NCBI RefSeq assembly: GCF_900111485.1
Contig: NZ_FOIC01000002.1
Span: 62,001-126,000 of the forward strand
Direction of reading: 5' to 3'
DNA length: 64,000 nt
DNA from: Natrinema hispanicum
GTDB taxonomy: Archaea; Halobacteriota; Halobacteria; Halobacteriales; Natrialbaceae
The notes below the pieces were generated by a model. It had not been told where the DNA came from. It saw only the letters and a program-made list of their open reading frames with translations, and searched no databases. Every line of letters starts with the position of its first letter. Position 1 is the stretch's first letter. Shown piece after piece: positions 61,607-64,000 of the stretch. Position numbers and translations under genes: made by a program.

Positions 61607-62026
61607 TTACGCCTCGAGGATTTCGATCAGGTTCCCCTCTGGATCGCGCAAAAACATGAGCGTGGTGCCGCTTTCGGTGGTCTGTGGCCCGCTGATCGTC
61701 GGCACGTCGTCGGGAAGTGACGCGGCGAACGACTCGAGGTCGTCGACCGAGAGGCCAATGTGTGTCGCCCCCGGTTGGTTGAGATCCGACGCCGACACGT
61801 CCGCCCCCTCGGGGTCGTATTCGACGAGTTCGATCCGAACGCCGTCGGCCTCGAGATGGGCGAAGTCGGCGCTTGCACCCTCGACTCCGACAGCGTCGGA
61901 AAACGCTTCGCCACCGACGCTGAACCGATTTGCAACCGGGAGGTCGAGTACGTCCCGGTAGAACGCGAGCGTCTCCTCGAGATCGGTGACGGTGATACCG
62001 ACGTGGTGTGCGCTGAGTTCGGTCAT
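61607..62026 (-). CDS. VOC-superfamily protein (glyoxalase/epimerase-like)
   Basis: A 139-residue protein of two beta-alpha-beta-beta-beta modules. Metal-ligand positions of the VOC fold are visible: His in HHVGITVTDLEETLAFYRDV, Glu in VRIELVEYDP, His in ATHIGLSVDDLESF and Glu in GNLIEILEA. It may be a methylmalonyl-CoA epimerase-like or glyoxalase-like enzyme; no epimerase-specific residue set was checked. Single gene between pyrF and the AI-2E-type transporter. Confidence 0.85.
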   Translation of the reverse strand: MTELSAHHVGITVTDLEETLAFYRDVLDLPVANRFSVGGEAFSDAVGVEGASADFAHLEADGVRIELVEYDPEGADVSASDLNQPGATHIGLSVDDLESFAASLPDDVPTISGPQTTESGTTLMFLRDPEGNLIEILEA

Positions 62027-62135
62027 CCGTCGTGGATCGACGCTGCACCGACGAAAAACGTTCGTCTGCGCGATGTCGGGGTGTGCTCACCGTGGCTCGA
62101 GCGACGACGAACGGCCGATCGTGGACGGGGCGCGA

Positions 62136-63227
62136 TTAGCCCACGAGTAGGTCGTCCACGAGGTCGGGGAAGATTTCGTCGGCGAAGTGGACCGCGAGGA
62201 CGACGACGATCGGGCCGAGAAACAGGCCGTACCAGCCGAACGCGAGCGTCCCGAGAAAGTAGCCCAGAAGAACTAGCCCCATGTGGACGCCACTTCGTGC
62301 GGACAGAAATGACCGGGCGAAGAAGTCGGGAATGGTATCGACGACGACGAACGTGACGGCGAAGAAGACAATCGGATGCCACAGTGGCGTCGCCGTCGTC
62401 ACGGTAAGCCCCAACAAGAGCAGTCCGTACGGAACGTAGACGATCTTCATTCCGACCGCCGGGATCAGCGTCCCGATCCCGATGAGCAACGAGAGCAATA
62501 CCGGCGTTGCGACGACGGACCCGCTCGAGGCGAGGACGTTGAGACCGACGTACGTGGCGGTGGCGACGCCGGCCGCGACCGCGATCACCGCAAGATTGCT
62601 GACGAACACCGTCTCGAGGTCGCCATCGACAGCGGTCGTGTACTCGACGATCCGTTCGTCGTGGTCGACACTGTCGTAGAACCAGCGCCGGAGTTTCTGA
62701 TCGTCACGCAGGAGATAAAAGAGAAACGTGAGCATGAGGAAGAAGCGCGCGAGGACCGAGAAGACGAAGCCGGCGATCGACGAGAGGCGAGTGAGGGCGT
62801 TCGGCAAGCCCTGCGCCAGCGTCCCCGCGACCGACCCACCCATTCCGGCCCCGAGCACCGCTCGCAGGCGGCCGATATTTCCCTCCCGGGCCAATCGCAG
62901 GTACGGCTGGAAGACCGACCGATACGTCTCGAGGGTGCTCGTGGCAAGCAGTCGATCGAGTTCCCCGAGCGCGACGACGCCTGCATAGCCGATGACGGCA
63001 ACCATCGGGATGACGACGAACAGTATCGTGACCGTCGCGGTCACGTTCGGATGCTCGAGATAGCGATCGAGCCAGCGGTAGAGAGGTCGCGTCGCGTAAT
63101 AGACGAAAATCGCAAAGAGCAGCGTCCCGACATAGCGAAAGAGGGCGAGCCCGATCAGCGCCGCGATGACTAGCCCAAGTCCGATCCAGACGAGCCGCGT
63201 ACCGTCACGGCCGCGCAAAACACCCAT
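62136..63227 (-). CDS. AI-2E-family transporter (PerM-like)
   Basis: A 363-residue membrane protein of the AI-2E family, named for autoinducer-2 export. Members also act in Na+(Li+)/H+ exchange or as PerM permeases. About eight helices: VWIGLGLVIAALIGLALF near the N-terminus, VTATVTILFVVIPMVAVIGYAGVVAL, a pair in the middle, and the conserved IPDFFARSFLSARSGVHMGLVLLGYFLGTLAFGWYGLFLGPIVVVLAVHF at the C-terminus. ATG 63227 gives MGVLRGRDGTRL; a further ATG nine codons upstream is possible. Confidence 0.85.
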   Translation of the reverse strand: MGVLRGRDGTRLVWIGLGLVIAALIGLALFRYVGTLLFAIFVYYATRPLYRWLDRYLEHPNVTATVTILFVVIPMVAVIGYAGVVALGELDRLLATSTLETYRSVFQPYLRLAREGNIGRLRAVLGAGMGGSVAGTLAQGLPNALTRLSSIAGFVFSVLARFFLMLTFLFYLLRDDQKLRRWFYDSVDHDERIVEYTTAVDGDLETVFVSNLAVIAVAAGVATATYVGLNVLASSGSVVATPVLLSLLIGIGTLIPAVGMKIVYVPYGLLLLGLTVTTATPLWHPIVFFAVTFVVVDTIPDFFARSFLSARSGVHMGLVLLGYFLGTLAFGWYGLFLGPIVVVLAVHFADEIFPDLVDDLLVG

Positions 63228-63275
63228 GCGCAGTTTCACGGGATTTGGTGGCAAAAATGCCCGTCTTGAGTATCA

Positions 63276-63600
63276 ATGCGGTGTGCGCGTCCACGATCGA
63301 AAGAAGCCGGACCTCATCGAGTTCGCACAGACCCACGAGTCACAGCTCCGAACGTACCAGTTGACCGCGGCAGGAACGACGGGGAAACGGCTGCTCGAGG
63401 AAACCCCTCGAAATCGAGCGCATGGAGTCCGGCCCGCACGGCGGGGACTGATGATCAGTACCGAGGTCGTAGCAGGGAACCTCGATGGGGTCGTCTTTCT
63501 CTGCGACCCGCTGCGGGCGCAACCCCACGAGCCGGATATCTCGGCGCTGGCGACGAACCTCGCCTCCGCGACGTTCCTCACCGAAGGGCTCGCTGAGTAA
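63276..63600 (+). pseudogene. mgsA: Methylglyoxal synthase pseudogene with several lesions
   Basis: The frame contains most of MgsA (methylglyoxal from dihydroxyacetone phosphate), but it is broken. The first strand from ATG 63276 is in a different frame from HDRKKPDLIEFAQTHE. After GTTGKRLLEE, the segment IERMESGPHGGD (from 63413) is in another frame and hits TGA at 63449. DDQ follows in a third frame (63450-63458), then EVVAGNLDGVVFLCDP returns to the first. An in-frame gap of about eleven residues near 63555 joins DISAL to ATNLASATF. No single frame gives a functional enzyme; translation of the longest frame would lack the GGDQQIG loop. A recent, multi-step decay. Confidence 0.85.
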
Positions 63601-63685
63601 TGGCGGTGGCCATCTTGTTTCCGGCCACGAGTAACCCGGTGACTGGGTCATGCCATTTATGGCCACACGCTCCGCTCTTTGTGGT

Positions 63686-64000
63686 ATGACCATCTACGAG
63701 AGCGACCTCCCCGGCGTCGGGAAGAAATTCGAGGTCGAACTCGACGGCAGCGAACGGCTCGTCATCGTGACACATAACACAGGGAAACGGGAGGTCTACC
63801 TGAAACCGGACGCGGACGCCGACGGCGACAAACTGTTCGAGGTCTCGGATCGGCTCGCCCGGAAGATCGGCACGATTCTAGAGGGGGCATACTTCCAGCC
63901 AGTCCAGGCCGATGCGGTCGAGACGATGCTCTCCGACGAGACCTACCTCGAGTGGTACACCGTCACGGCGTCAGCTGAAATCGCCGGCCAGAGCCTCGCC
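63686..64000 (+). CDS. KhtT-like cation:proton antiporter regulatory subunit, 3' end outside the window
   Basis: The first 105 residues of a protein cut by the window edge. MTIYESDLPGVGKKFEVELDGSERLVIVTHNTGKREVYLKPD (1-42) and LARKIGTILEGAYFQPVQADAVETML (about 60-85) match the N-terminal domain of KhtT-like/TrkA_C regulators. The visible end (EWYTVTASAEIAGQSLA) begins a TrkA_C domain. Such regulators sense nucleotides and control CPA2 K+/H+ antiporters, a likely salt-tolerance function; the antiporter gene would be expected just beyond base 64000. A promoter-like region lies between 63600 and 63686. Confidence 0.85.
   Translation, partial: MTIYESDLPGVGKKFEVELDGSERLVIVTHNTGKREVYLKPDADADGDKLFEVSDRLARKIGTILEGAYFQPVQADAVETMLSDETYLEWYTVTASAEIAGQSLA

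Noticed and set aside
1-64000. CRISPR arrays, cas genes and rRNA genes.
   Set aside because: No regularly spaced repeat-spacer unit and no 16S/23S/5S-like sequence was seen; Dna2 has a Cas4-like domain but is not a cas gene.

Overview
The window reads as chromosomal DNA of a halophilic archaeon (class Halobacteria; the mix of genes would suit the Natrialbales, but that finer placement is inference). The reasons are the very acidic proteins, the high GC with strong third-position bias, many leaderless starts about 26 nt after a TATA box, and archaeal core genes: the S10-spc ribosomal operon with RNase P Rpp29 and SecY inside it, Cbf5, LSm plus L37e, GGGP synthase, methenyl-H4MPT cyclohydrolase and a heme-copper oxidase. 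No rRNA operon and no CRISPR array is present.

0-20 kb: mixed housekeeping and uncharacterised genes. These are a 5'-truncated Sir2 deacylase, a TRIC-type channel with a structured leader, GGGP synthase for the lipid backbone, a threonine synthase-like protein that lacks the PLP lysine, an LSm-L37e operon, a DUF2342-type zincin, small membrane proteins, a Dna2-type nuclease-helicase, a PAP2 phosphatase, an AIR-synthase-like protein, an F420-type LLM oxidoreductase, an AIM24 protein, a HAD hydrolase, an Lrp-like regulator and a large Lhr-type helicase.

20-36 kb: a HalOD1 protein, an IS200/IS605 (IS1341-type) element with an intact TnpB between two matching hairpins, tRNA-Pro(GGG), and a cbf5-cmk-DUF106 group. 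Next come an AT-rich pilin-like gene that looks foreign, adk, and an aa3-type oxidase cluster (subunit IV, fused subunits I+III, subunit II, and two accessory membrane genes).

35.4-49.8 kb: one long minus-strand operon, in order of transcription SPOUT methyltransferase, L3, L4, L23, L2, S19, L22, S3, L29, Rpp29, S17, L14, L24, S4e, L5, S14, S8, L6, L32e, L19e, L18, S5, L30, L15, SecY. The genes are almost all overlapping or a few bases apart, so ribosome assembly, tRNA processing and membrane insertion are co-expressed.

50-64 kb: two identical tRNA-Gly(GCC) genes, each followed by decayed tRNA 3'-end pieces; DUF4112 and HalOD1 proteins; an MTH1187 protein, a cysteine-less HMA-fold protein and mch; the proline operon proC-proB-proA; a GDT1-like transporter; a GTPBP1-like GTPase; a HIT zinc-finger protein; a HicB-HicA pair beside palindromic repeats; pyrF; a VOC protein; an AI-2E-type permease; a methylglyoxal synthase pseudogene; and the start of a KhtT-like antiporter regulator cut by the window edge.

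I found no large, clearly undescribed multi-gene system. The best leads are the lysine-less threonine synthase homologue, the predicted three-way-junction leader in front of the TRIC gene, the TnpB element with its putative omega RNA, the tRNA-Gly duplication with inverted remnants, and the oxidase subunit I without K-pathway residues.
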